Part shown: piece by piece, positions 34,455-42,560 of the stretch | Layout: every line of letters starts with the position of its first letter | How positions within the stretch are numbered: position 1 is the stretch's first letter | Assembly (NCBI GenBank): GCA_947370975.1 | Contig: CANBNG010000014.1 | Coordinates: forward strand, 1-64,000 | Length of the DNA stretch: 64,000 bases | Direction of reading: 5' to 3' | DNA from: Beijerinckiaceae bacterium | Lineage (GTDB): Bacteria > Pseudomonadota > Alphaproteobacteria > Rhizobiales > Beijerinckiaceae | Translations under genes and position numbers: made by a program | The notes under the pieces: generated by a model | What the model was told of the DNA's origin: nothing | Seen by the model: only the letters and a program-made list of their open reading frames with translations | The model's database searches: none

Positions 34455-35270
34455 TTACCTCTTGGCCTTGGAGGGGCGCGCGCTATCCATGTCTGTGGCC
34501 TGCACCCAGATGAGGCCGCCGAGTTCCACCGGCGCATCCTTGCCGTCGGGCCCCTTCATCGGCGTGTCGCCCTCAAGGAGCGCGGCAAAGCCCCACCAGC
34601 CGGCGCGCGGCATGGCATAGGCGAAGACGCCCTGCGCATCGGCCTTGATGACCTGGGTGATGAAGGCGTCATTGCTTGGCTTCACCGAACCGTCATTGAC
34701 ATATTCGACCTCGATTTGCGCGAAGGGCACGGGCTGGCCGTTCTTGCGCACGATGCCGCGGAAGAGATTGCCGGTCCAAAGGCCGGTCGGGCGCACCAAG
34801 GGCTCGATCTCGACGGGCAGGCCGACGGAAGCGTCCCAGCCCTTGCCCGAGGCGAAGCTGTCGACGACGACCTTGGCGTAATGGAGAATGTATTTGCCCT
34901 CTGCCTGCTCCCAATAGGGCTCGGGCTCGACGAAATAGACAGCCGCGCCTGGCTCTTTCAGCTCATGGGTGAGGGTCCAGCCCTGCTTTTTCCAGGGCTT
35001 CAGACTGGCCGCGAGATCGATGGTCTTGCCGCCGATCAGTGCGCCGACGCGCCTCGGCTTCTTCATGTCCATGACAGGCCCACCCTCCATCGGATGGGTG
35101 AAGAGCAGCTCGAGGCTGACCTTGCCGCCCTCGGGCAGCACGTCCTGCGAGGGGATGATTTCCTGAAAATGCGCACTGGCGGCGCTGCAACCAAGGGCGA
35201 GTGCGAAAAGGGCTGGCAAGAGTGCTGGCAAGAGTGCTGGAATGAGTGCCTGTCGTCCTGCCGTCCGCAT
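34455..35270 (-). CDS. nikK: periplasmic DUF4198 nickel-transport protein NikK-like
   Basis: A 271-residue protein of the DUF4198 family. A long signal sequence (to about SAASA, residue 33) contains the tandem ALLPALLPAL. The mature protein starts HFQEIIPSQDVL, with the N-terminal His typical of this family, followed by two beta domains (LELLFTHPMEGGP; IVRKNGQPVPFAQIEVEYV). NikK partners NikMLQO importers. It is the first gene of the operon. GAGGGG precedes the ATG at 35270, and the NikR-like operator lies immediately upstream. Confidence 0.88.
   Translation of the reverse strand: MRTAGRQALIPALLPALLPALFALALGCSAASAHFQEIIPSQDVLPEGGKVSLELLFTHPMEGGPVMDMKKPRRVGALIGGKTIDLAASLKPWKKQGWTLTHELKEPGAAVYFVEPEPYWEQAEGKYILHYAKVVVDSFASGKGWDASVGLPVEIEPLVRPTGLWTGNLFRGIVRKNGQPVPFAQIEVEYVNDGSVKPSNDAFITQVIKADAQGVFAYAMPRAGWWGFAALLEGDTPMKGPDGKDAPVELGGLIWVQATDMDSARPSKAKR
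35212..35247 (-). repeat. 12-bp tandem repeat in the nikK signal-peptide coding region
   Basis: Three 12-base units (35212-35223, 35224-35235, 35236-35247; the first two identical, the third differing at two bases). They encode the LLPA repeat in the hydrophobic core of the signal peptide. Confidence 0.8.
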
Positions 35271-35283
35271 CGCGTCCCCTCAT

Positions 35284-35311
35284 GTATGCATTTTTGTATG
35301 GTTCTACATAC
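35284..35311. promoter_or_regulatory. NikR-like operator (GTATG-N18-CATAC)
   Basis: GTATG at 35284-35288 and CATAC at 35307-35311 are perfect inverted half-sites separated by exactly 18 bases. This is the geometry of the E. coli NikR site (GTATGA-N16-TCATAC). It lies 14-41 bases upstream of the nikK ATG, where bound NikR would block transcription when nickel is plentiful. An extra GTATG at 35296-35300 lies inside. NikR itself is not in the window. Confidence 0.78.
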
Positions 35312-35340
35312 ACGGGGGCGCCGGAGGCAAGTGGCGAACA

Positions 35341-35369
35341 TAAAAAAGGCGCGGCCTGAGCCGCGCCTT
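35341..35369 (-). terminator. rho-independent terminator of the terC gene
   Basis: Read on the minus strand, AAGGCGCGGC (35369-35360) pairs with GCCGCGCCTT (35355-35346) around a 4-base loop, followed by a run of T (35347-35342). It separates terC from the nik operon, so nik needs its own promoter. Confidence 0.88.
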
Positions 35370-35392
35370 ATCATCATGAAATGCTTGTAGCC

Positions 35393-36085
35393 TCAGCCTG
35401 CGGGGCTGTGGGCATGGCGGGCGCGGCGCTTGAGCAGAGCGCCGATGCCCAGCACGATCACCACACCGATCCCGCCCAGGACCAGTTCCGCCGTATGCGC
35501 CGGAATGTTGCCCAGGAGCCCGATGACGAAGGGCTCGGAGACGACCAGCTCACCCGCCACGAAGCCGAGCAGGCCCGCGCCGACCCAGACCAGCCAGGGG
35601 AAGCGCTCGATCATGGCGATGACCAGCTGCGCGCCAAAGACGATCAGCGGGATCGACAGGCCAAGCCCGATGATCACGAGGAGGTTCGAATCCTTGGCGA
35701 CGGCGGCAATGGCGAGAACATTGTCGAGCGACATGACCGTGTCTGCAATCGCCACAATGCGCACCGCATGCCAGACCGAGCTCGCCTCGGTGACACTGGA
35801 TTCATCCGTCTCCTCGGTGAGCAGTTTCACCGCGATCCAGATGAGCAGCACGCCGCCACCGATGCGCAGATAGGGCACGGCGAGGAGCGAGACGACGAGC
35901 AGCGTGAAAATGATGCGCAGCACGATGGCGACGCCCGCACCGGCAATAATGCCCATTTTGCGGTTCTTCGGCGGCAGTCCGCGGCAGGCCAGCGCGATGA
36001 CCACCGCATTGTCGCCCGAGAGAAGAATGTTGATCCAGATGATTTGCAGAAGCTGGATCATGAAAGAGCTGACATCACCGTCCAT
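35393..36085 (-). CDS. TerC/YjbE-family integral membrane protein
   Basis: A 230-residue protein with about seven membrane helices. It carries two family repeats: ILLSGDNAVVIALACRGLP near the start and IADTVMSLDNVLAIAAVA in the middle. The conserved Asp/Asn pairs in GDNAV and LDNVL are the signature of TerC transporters, several of which export manganese or support metal loading of secreted enzymes. No yybP-ykoY riboswitch is visible upstream. It has its own terminator and is therefore separate from the nik operon. Confidence 0.92.
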   Translation of the reverse strand: MDGDVSSFMIQLLQIIWINILLSGDNAVVIALACRGLPPKNRKMGIIAGAGVAIVLRIIFTLLVVSLLAVPYLRIGGGVLLIWIAVKLLTEETDESSVTEASSVWHAVRIVAIADTVMSLDNVLAIAAVAKDSNLLVIIGLGLSIPLIVFGAQLVIAMIERFPWLVWVGAGLLGFVAGELVVSEPFVIGLLGNIPAHTAELVLGGIGVVIVLGIGALLKRRARHAHSPAG

Positions 36086-36278
36086 ACGTGTCGTCCGTTG
36101 CTATGCCGCTCCGTTCGGGGCCGGCTTGAATGTAAAAGTTTCAGGTCGGCGCGTGAGGCGTGCCGGACGTGCAGTCTGGCTGTGACGCCATAACAAGTCG
36201 TATTTTTTCAGAAAGCAGCGCTGAAGTCCATGGCGGGACAGAGCTCATCTGCGCCGCCCGCGATATAGAAGAGCCGCA

Positions 36279-37268
36279 TCATGTGGCGGCGTCGGGGGCT
36301 TCCGCCTTGCCGATGAGGCGCGCGTAGCGTTGTGCCAGCGCGGCGCAGACCATCAGCTGGATCTGGTGGAAGATCATCAGGGGCAGGATCACAATGCCCG
36401 CCTCCGCGCCCGGAAACAGCACATTGGCCATTGGCACGCCGCTCGCCAATGTCTTCTTCGAGCCGCAGAAAACGATGGTGACTTCATCGGGCTTGCCAAA
36501 GCCGAAAGTGCGGGCGGCCAGCGTCGTGATCGTCAGCACCAGCGCCAGCAAGACGGAATCGAGCACCAGCAGCACAAGCAGGTCATGCCCGCTCAGGCGC
36601 TGCCAGATGCCGTTCACGACCGCAGCGCTGAATGCCGAATAGACCACGAGCAGGATCGAGCCGCGATCCGTCATGGACAGGATCTTCTTGTGCTTCTGCA
36701 CGAAACTCCCGACGCGCGGGCGCAGGATCTGGCCGGCGATGAAGGGCAGCAGCAATTGCATCACGATCTTGCCGATCTGGCCAAGATCGACGCCCGTGTC
36801 GCCTTGCGCGCTCAGCAGCAGGCCGACGAGGACAGGCGTGATGAAAATGCCCAGCAGGTTGGAGGCCGTCGCCGAGCAGATGGCAGCCGGAATATTGCCC
36901 TTGCCGATCGAGGTGAAGGCGATGGACGATTGCACGGTCGAGGGAAGGGCGCAGAGAAAGATCACGCCGACCCAGAGCGGCTCGCTCAAAAGGCCCGGCA
37001 TGAGTTTGTGCAAGGCCACGCCAAGCAGCGGGAACAGCACGAAGGTGCAAGACAGCACCAGCACATGCAGCCGCCAATGCGTGATGCCGCCAATCACCGT
37101 CTCGCGCGCAAGCCGCGCGCCTTGCAGGAAGAACAGCAGGCCAATGGCGATATTGGCCGCAACATCCACTGCGGCTGCCGCCGAGCCGGACGCTGGCAAA
37201 AGGGCTGCAAGGGTGACGACGCAGACGAGCGCCAGCAGAAAAGGGTCGGGGAGCAGACGGCTGAGCAC
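36279..37268 (-). CDS. SBF-like (bile acid:Na+ symporter superfamily) transporter
   Basis: A 329-residue membrane protein with nine or ten helices, of the SBF_like (YfeH) family. Visible features are PDPFLLALVCVVTLAALLP at the start, LCALPSTVQSSIAFTSIGKGN (the crossover with the family's SxxxT pattern) and FCGSKKTLASGVPMAN. These proteins move organic anions with sodium or protons; the substrate is unknown. It follows a prpF-like gene by 113 bases on the same strand, so it may import a carboxylate used by that pathway. Confidence 0.9.
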   Translation of the reverse strand: MLSRLLPDPFLLALVCVVTLAALLPASGSAAAAVDVAANIAIGLLFFLQGARLARETVIGGITHWRLHVLVLSCTFVLFPLLGVALHKLMPGLLSEPLWVGVIFLCALPSTVQSSIAFTSIGKGNIPAAICSATASNLLGIFITPVLVGLLLSAQGDTGVDLGQIGKIVMQLLLPFIAGQILRPRVGSFVQKHKKILSMTDRGSILLVVYSAFSAAVVNGIWQRLSGHDLLVLLVLDSVLLALVLTITTLAARTFGFGKPDEVTIVFCGSKKTLASGVPMANVLFPGAEAGIVILPLMIFHQIQLMVCAALAQRYARLIGKAEAPDAAT

Positions 37269-37381
37269 GTGCGGACTTCCTGTGGCTTTGGCGCGGCGGG
37301 ACTGGCCGGCAGGCGGGGCGTTCGAGAGGCAGTATCTTCAGGTTTTCAGCAAAGCAGGGTTCGTGCCATGCCTGCCTGCAT

Positions 37382-38527
37382 TTATGAGCGCGCCAGAGCA
37401 AGTGGCACGGCGACCTTGCCCTGCATGAGGCAGCGCGCGGTGCGATAGACGCCCGCGCTGTCGGCAATCCAGCCACCCTCATTGCGCACATCTGCCCCGA
37501 AGGCGAGCACGCCCGAGGGATTGCCGACGCGGATCGGCTTGCCGTCTTCGCACCTGCGTCCCAACAGATTGGGCAGCGTGCCCTCGATGCGGCAGGCAAC
37601 GGCCAGACACAGGGCGCTGGCGAGCGGCACGGCGCGATGGGCACGTTCCATCGAGATCATGCGCGTGCAGATATCGTGATTATCGTCGAAGGCAGCCTTG
37701 TCGAGCGCGGTGAAGCCCTGGGGCGCGGCGACCATGGCGATGCGTGGGCTCATCAAGGTGACTTCTTCGGGCGTCGCGCCGAGCCCCATCATCACGCCGG
37801 CGCGCCGGCGCACGGCATCGAGCCGCGCCATCAGCTGGTCGTCGGCCTCGATCAGGTCGGGCGATTCCGTCCCGCTGAGGCCGAAGTCCGCAGCGCGCAC
37901 GAAAACCGTGGGGTGGCTGGCATCCACCATGGAGGCCAGAACCGGCGCGTGGCCCGGTGCATCGATCATGTCGGTGACATTGCCCGTTGGCAGCAGCTTG
38001 CCGGTGGTCGCGCCGCCCGGATTGACGAAATCGAGCCGCACGGGCGCGGCTGTACCTGCAACGCCCGCAATCTCCATATCGCCCAGAACCGCCGCCTTGC
38101 CGTTCTCGACGCGGAACCGCGCGTGGATGATCTTTTGCGTATTGGTCTGGTGGAAGCGCACGGTGGCTTCGCCATCTTCCCGCTGCACCAGGCCTTCATC
38201 GACGGCAAAGGGGCCAACGACGGAGGAGAGATTGCCGCAATTGCCGGACCAATCCGTCATCGGACGGTCCACAGCCACCTGAATGAATGTGTAATCGACA
38301 TCGGCGTCGGGATGGGTTGAGGGGCCGATGATGACCGCCTTCGAGAGCGAGGATATGCCGCCGCCCATGCCGTTGAGCTGTCGGCCATAGGGATCGGGCG
38401 TGCCGAGCACGGCGAGCAGGATGGGATCGATCTCCGCGCGCGTGGCGGGCATGTCCTTGGCGTGAAAGAACACGCCCTTGCTCGTGCCGCCGCGCCAGAA
38501 GCTCGCGGGAATCCAGCCTTGGGTCAT
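37382..38527 (-). CDS. PrpF-family isomerase (2-methylaconitate/4-oxalomesaconate tautomerase type)
   Basis: A 381-residue protein of the PrpF family, which has the diaminopimelate-epimerase-like fold. Motifs are PASFWRGGTSKGVFF, LNGMGGGISSLSKAV, DWSGNCGNLSSVVGPFAVDEG (active-site Cys) and RIEGTLPN. Members isomerise 2-methylaconitate (propionate/methylcitrate) or 4-oxalomesaconate (gallate/lignin aromatics). Neither pathway's other enzymes are adjacent, so the substrate is open. It lies 30 bases downstream of a CoA-transferase gene and is probably co-transcribed. Confidence 0.9.
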   Translation of the reverse strand: MTQGWIPASFWRGGTSKGVFFHAKDMPATRAEIDPILLAVLGTPDPYGRQLNGMGGGISSLSKAVIIGPSTHPDADVDYTFIQVAVDRPMTDWSGNCGNLSSVVGPFAVDEGLVQREDGEATVRFHQTNTQKIIHARFRVENGKAAVLGDMEIAGVAGTAAPVRLDFVNPGGATTGKLLPTGNVTDMIDAPGHAPVLASMVDASHPTVFVRAADFGLSGTESPDLIEADDQLMARLDAVRRRAGVMMGLGATPEEVTLMSPRIAMVAAPQGFTALDKAAFDDNHDICTRMISMERAHRAVPLASALCLAVACRIEGTLPNLLGRRCEDGKPIRVGNPSGVLAFGADVRNEGGWIADSAGVYRTARCLMQGKVAVPLALARS

Positions 38528-38557
38528 CGCGGTGTTCCCTGTCTCATGTTTCGCCTG

Positions 38558-39877
38558 TCATGTTTCATTTGTCATGGCAGAGCGCAAATGCCGGATCAAT
38601 CCGATTTCGCGAAGCGTCTCGCAGGCCTGCTGTGCAACCAGCTCTTCAACCCTGCCGGGACGCGGGGTTGGCGCATGCTCATGCTGGAAGGCGCGCAGCC
38701 ACAGCGCGATGCGGGCGAGCGAGGTGCGCACGCGATAGCTGCCGCCCTGCGTGGCGCGGCGCTGCAAGGCGATTTCAACGCCAAAGGCCAGAAGCAGGCC
38801 CGCCCCATAATCGAGCGGTGATGTCGGCAGAAGATGCGCGCGCTCTTTGCCCTGCGCACAGGCAAGGCCGCCCGCCGCCTGGATCACGCTGTCAAACCCG
38901 CGTCGTCCAGCAAAGGGCCCCGCGTGGCCATAAGCGCTGAGCGTGGCGCAGACGAGGCCCGGGCGCCGTGCACAAAGCACCTCTGGCGCAAGGCCGAATT
39001 GCGCGGCGACGCCTGGCCGATAGGCCTGCACGAAAACATCGGCGCGCGCGCTCATGTCGTGCAATCTTGCGAGCGCCTCGGGCCTGCGCAGATCGAGCGT
39101 CAGCTCGTCTTTGTCGCGATTGGCGTCCAGCCGGTAGGACAGAAGATCGGGCGTGACGGGATGTTCGATGCGCGTGACATGCGCGCCCGCTTCCGCCAGC
39201 ACGCGCCCGCAGGTGGGGCCAGCCAGCACGCGCGTGAAGTCGATCACCTCCACGCCCTCAAGCGACCTGTGCGAGGGCAGGGGTTCGGGCGCGCTCTCCC
39301 CGATTCTCTCGATCTCGATAAGGGGCGTTTGCGCCAGGGCCTGCGCCTGTGGAGAAGCGTCCCATTCCGCAAAGCGCAATGCAGGGGCTGCGACTGCGCC
39401 ACAGGCGGCAAGCGCATCATCAAGCGCCGTCATATTCCAGTTCAGGACGCGCGCCGCAATATCGGCATGGCTGGGCTCGGCCCGCAGGCAGGCCAGGGCG
39501 CGGGCGCGGTGGTGGGGGAAATTGAGATGCAGGAAAATCTCCCTGCCATCGCGCGTGGCATAAAAACCCGTCAGCGGATCGCGCGGCGCGGCCACACCGG
39601 CGCCATCGAGCCGGACATGGCGATAGCCCTCGCTCATCAGCGCCGCGTGATCGAGGTCGATGCGCAAAGACCCGCTCGATCCCGGCCGCGCAAGGGCCGC
39701 TGCGGCCAGTGCGACTGCGGTGAGCGTGCCCGCCTGAAAGCGGGTGGCGTAGAGATCATCCGCACCGGAAAATGTGACGCGCTCTGCAAGCTGCGCGGGC
39801 AAGCCAGCCTGCGCCAGCAGAGCGCGGAGCGCCTGCATGGCTGGATCGAAGGTTTGCTCTTTCTCGATCGCGGGCAT
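38558..39877 (-). CDS. CaiB/BaiF-type CoA transferase with reversed subdomain order
   Basis: A 439-residue class III CoA transferase-like protein. The segment that opens ordinary CaiB proteins (LEGVEVIDFTRVLAGPTCGRVLAEAGA) occurs here only at about residue 205. What follows (LDLRRPEALARL, VFVQAYRPGV, LSAYGHAGPFAGRRGFD) is normally the first half. The preceding 200 residues (FYATRDGREIFLHLNFPHHRA, EWDASPQAQALAQ) resemble the normal second half. So the halves appear permuted. The ATG at 39877 has CGGAGAA upstream; earlier codons overlap the PQQ-enzyme promoter region. The substrate is unknown. Confidence 0.85.
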   Translation of the reverse strand: MPAIEKEQTFDPAMQALRALLAQAGLPAQLAERVTFSGADDLYATRFQAGTLTAVALAAAALARPGSSGSLRIDLDHAALMSEGYRHVRLDGAGVAAPRDPLTGFYATRDGREIFLHLNFPHHRARALACLRAEPSHADIAARVLNWNMTALDDALAACGAVAAPALRFAEWDASPQAQALAQTPLIEIERIGESAPEPLPSHRSLEGVEVIDFTRVLAGPTCGRVLAEAGAHVTRIEHPVTPDLLSYRLDANRDKDELTLDLRRPEALARLHDMSARADVFVQAYRPGVAAQFGLAPEVLCARRPGLVCATLSAYGHAGPFAGRRGFDSVIQAAGGLACAQGKERAHLLPTSPLDYGAGLLLAFGVEIALQRRATQGGSYRVRTSLARIALWLRAFQHEHAPTPRPGRVEELVAQQACETLREIGLIRHLRSAMTNET

Positions 39878-40046
39878 GACATTCTCCGGGGCGGCGGAGG
39901 GTGGCACGGCGGGCTTCTGCCCACAAGATCGGCTCCCTTCATCGTTGCCAAATGCGCACAGACACGCCAGTCTGTGGCCAAGGCTGGCGCGTGACGTCCA
40001 GCCAATTGCGATAAGCCGCCCGTGTGCGGCATCAGGGGAGGGGAAT

Positions 40047-41798
40047 ATGCGCCAATCTTTGCGTTGTCTCATGCTGGGCGCAGCCCTTGGGGCGTTGGGC
40101 GTCTCCGCATTGTCGGCACAGGCGCAGCCTGCGAAATCTCCGCTGGAAAGCTGGAAGCCCGTTACCGAAGACATGATGCGCAAGCCCGCCGATGGCGATT
40201 GGCTGATGTGGCGGCGCACCTATGCCAATTGGGGCTACAGCCCGCTTGAGCAGATCAACAAAGGCAATGTGAAGAATCTCCGCGTCGCCTGGACATGGTC
40301 GATGACCTCGGGCGTTACCGAGATCGAGCCCATCGTCCATGACGGCGTGCTCTTCGTCACCAATTCGGGCGACAGGATTCAGGCGCTCAATGCCGTCACC
40401 GGCGACCTGCTGTGGGAATATCGGCGCGATCTCGCCCCCCAGCTCATCGCCCAGGGCGGCAATTCGCTCGCCAAACGCAATATGGCGCTGTTTGGCAATC
40501 AGCTCTACATCGCCACGTCCGATGCCCATCTCGTTGCGCTCGATGTGCGCACCGGCAAGGTGGTGTTCGACCAGACGGTAGACGATTGGAAGAAGGGCTA
40601 TCGCTATTCGAGCGGCCCCTTCATGGCCAATGGCGTTCTTGTGGCCTCGATGAGCGGTTGCAATGCCGCACAGGCGGGCGGCTGTTTCATCACCGGTCAC
40701 GATCCCAGGACCGGCAAGGAACTCTGGCGTCTGCACACGGTCGCGCAGGATGGCGACCCCAACACCAAGACATGGAATGGCCTGCCGCACGAGCAGCGCT
40801 TTGGTGGATCGGCCTGGATCGCGGGTTCCTACGATCCCGAAACCAACACCATTTATCACGGTGTTGGCCAGCCCTATCCCTGGATCGCGGAAATGCGCGG
40901 CACGACGCCCAAGAAAGATGGCTTCGACAATAGCGCGCTCTACACCGATTCAACGCTCGCCATCGAGCCTGCAACCGGCAAGCTGAAATGGCATCATCAA
41001 CACCTGGCCAATGATACGCTCGATCTCGATTATGCCTATGAGCGCATCCTCGTGGACCTGCCGTTTGGCGGCAAGACGCGCAAGGCCATGGTCACCGCCG
41101 GCAAGCTCGCCATTGTCGAGGCGCTCGATCGCAATACGGGTGAATTCCTCTGGGCCAAGGAAACCGTCTTCCAGAATGTCGTGAAGTCGATCGATCCCAA
41201 GACCGGCGTGAAGACGATCAATGAAGACGCCATGCCCCATATCGGCAAGACGACCTTCAATTGCCCGGCTGACCCCGGCGCACGCGGCTGGCCTTCAACC
41301 GCCTACAGCCCGAAGACGCAGATGCTTTATCTGCCGTTGACGGAATATTGCTCCAACACAACGCCTACGCCGCTCGATGCGGGCGAAAAATATACCGGCG
41401 GCGGTCGCGCTGTTTATGCCCGCGTGCCGGTGCCAAACAGCGATGGCAAGTTCGGTCGCCTCGATGCGGTCAAGCTGAGCGACCGCAGCCAGGCATGGTC
41501 GCAGCGCCAGCGTGCGCCAATGTCGAGCGGCGTCTTGCCGACCGGCGGCGGTCTCGTGTTCGCGGGTTCGCTCGATCGTTATTTCCGCGCCTATGATGAC
41601 AAGACCGGCAAGGTCTTGTGGGAAACGCGCACCAATAACGCGCTGAACGCGCCCCCGATCAGCTTCTCGGTGGGTGGCAAGCAATATATTGCAGTCGCTG
41701 TCGGCAATGGTTCGTCGCAATTGCGTTCTCTCAACACGCTCGTGCCCGACATCAAAAATCCCGATGGCGGCGCGACGCTCTGGGTGTTCGCGCTGTAA
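40047..41798 (+). CDS. PQQ-dependent alcohol dehydrogenase, predicted lanthanide type
   Basis: A 583-residue periplasmic quinoprotein with a signal peptide (to about AQA, residue 26) and the beta-propeller W-type motifs (NVKNLRVAWTW, ALNAVTGDLLWEYRR, DPRTGKELWRLHT, DKTGKVLWETR). The catalytic-site segment is KLKWHHQHLANDTLDLDYA: Asp326 aligns with the catalytic Asp. Asp328, two residues on, is the extra Asp that marks lanthanide-using XoxF/PedH-type enzymes; calcium enzymes have Ala or Ser there. No adjacent Cys-Cys pair is present; Cys205 and Cys213 could pair instead. AGGGGAGGGGA precedes the ATG. A cytochrome c gene overlaps the stop by one base. Confidence 0.93.
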   Translation: MRQSLRCLMLGAALGALGVSALSAQAQPAKSPLESWKPVTEDMMRKPADGDWLMWRRTYANWGYSPLEQINKGNVKNLRVAWTWSMTSGVTEIEPIVHDGVLFVTNSGDRIQALNAVTGDLLWEYRRDLAPQLIAQGGNSLAKRNMALFGNQLYIATSDAHLVALDVRTGKVVFDQTVDDWKKGYRYSSGPFMANGVLVASMSGCNAAQAGGCFITGHDPRTGKELWRLHTVAQDGDPNTKTWNGLPHEQRFGGSAWIAGSYDPETNTIYHGVGQPYPWIAEMRGTTPKKDGFDNSALYTDSTLAIEPATGKLKWHHQHLANDTLDLDYAYERILVDLPFGGKTRKAMVTAGKLAIVEALDRNTGEFLWAKETVFQNVVKSIDPKTGVKTINEDAMPHIGKTTFNCPADPGARGWPSTAYSPKTQMLYLPLTEYCSNTTPTPLDAGEKYTGGGRAVYARVPVPNSDGKFGRLDAVKLSDRSQAWSQRQRAPMSSGVLPTGGGLVFAGSLDRYFRAYDDKTGKVLWETRTNNALNAPPISFSVGGKQYIAVAVGNGSSQLRSLNTLVPDIKNPDGGATLWVFAL

Positions 41799-42196
41799 TG
41801 ATCAAAGCTGCAACATTGGTAATGGGCGCTCTGCTCTCCATGCCTGCCATGGCTGGCGAGCAGGCACCCGTTTTTTCAACTGAGCAGGCCGAACGCGGAC
41901 ATGCCGCCTATACGCATGCCTGCATGATGTGCCACGGCGAGCGGCTCGACGACGGAGACTTCGGCGGCGCACCGCTGCGCGGTTCCTGGTTCCGGGAGCA
42001 TTGGGGTTCTGGCTCTCTCGCAACGCTTTTTTCTTACGTGCAGACTGCCATGCCGCCCGATAATCCGGGCGGGCTCAACGATACGACCTATGCCGATATT
42101 GTCGCCTTCATCCTGCAACGCAACGGCTACGCACCAGGCGCAGCCGAACTGCCTGCGCAGGTGGAGGCGATGGAAAACATGACCATGCAAAAATAG
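41798..42196 (+). CDS. c-type cytochrome, probable electron acceptor of the PQQ dehydrogenase
   Basis: A 132-residue secreted cytochrome. A signal peptide (MIKAATLVMGALLSMPAMA) is followed by one haem site CMMCH (Cys42, Cys45, His46). A likely axial Met is in TAMPPDNPG (Met85), followed by YADIVAFILQRNGY, the usual C-terminal helix of class I cytochrome c. It starts one base inside the PQQ-enzyme stop (TAATG), a firm sign of joint function: passing electrons from PQQ towards the respiratory chain, as XoxG does for XoxF. Confidence 0.93.
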   Translation: MIKAATLVMGALLSMPAMAGEQAPVFSTEQAERGHAAYTHACMMCHGERLDDGDFGGAPLRGSWFREHWGSGSLATLFSYVQTAMPPDNPGGLNDTTYADIVAFILQRNGYAPGAAELPAQVEAMENMTMQK

Positions 42197-42560
42197 TGAA
42201 CCCGTCATTCCTTCGTTCTGCTCGCAATTGTGGAAGTTCATTGATGAGTTGATCGGGCCTCTCCCTCCCCCTTGTGGGGAGGGTCGACTCGCCGAAGGCG
42301 AGCGGGGCGGGGGTCGTACGATTTCATCCGGTACACATTTGAGCCTGGGCGGCGTGTTCTGAACTCCGAGACTCGCGCGACCCCCACCCCTAGCCCCTCC
42401 CCACAAGGGGGAGGGGGATTCTACGAGCGCGCTTGTGACCTCAGCCCGATCGGCGAATGAATGAAACTGCACAGTGGTCGTCGAGCTTGACGTATCTTCC
42501 GCACCCTGATGATCTGCAAGGATGAGCATCGCGACAGACGATGCCGTCGGGAGGATGCTT
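42197..42560. other. 364-base intergenic region with a long fold-back element
   Basis: No gene is seen. Most of it is the inverted-repeat element at 42261-42417 (listed separately). The remaining 140 bases before the binding-protein gene hold no clear promoter. Confidence 0.6.
42261..42417. repeat. long inverted-repeat (fold-back) intergenic element
   Basis: Arms at 42261-42283 (CTCCCTCCCCCTTGTGGGGA and three more bases) and 42395-42417 are reverse complements at 22 of 23 positions. Inside them GGCGGGGGTCG faces CGACCCCCACCCC. The whole 157-base unit can fold on itself. A related half-element is at 63003-63051. It may also act as a terminator for the PQQ-cytochrome pair. Confidence 0.8.

Noticed and set aside
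35271..35340. Possible cobalamin riboswitch before the ECF operon
   Set aside because: The leader is under about 75 bases, too short, and no B12 box fits; the NikR-like site explains the region better.
36086..36230. Possible yybP-ykoY manganese riboswitch before terC
   Set aside because: The conserved GGGGAGUA and GCC-helix elements were looked for on the minus strand and not found.
39878..40219. N-terminal extension of the CoA transferase open frame to 40219
   Set aside because: It would overlap the promoter, ribosome site and start of the divergent PQQ dehydrogenase; the ATG at 39877 has a good ribosome site.
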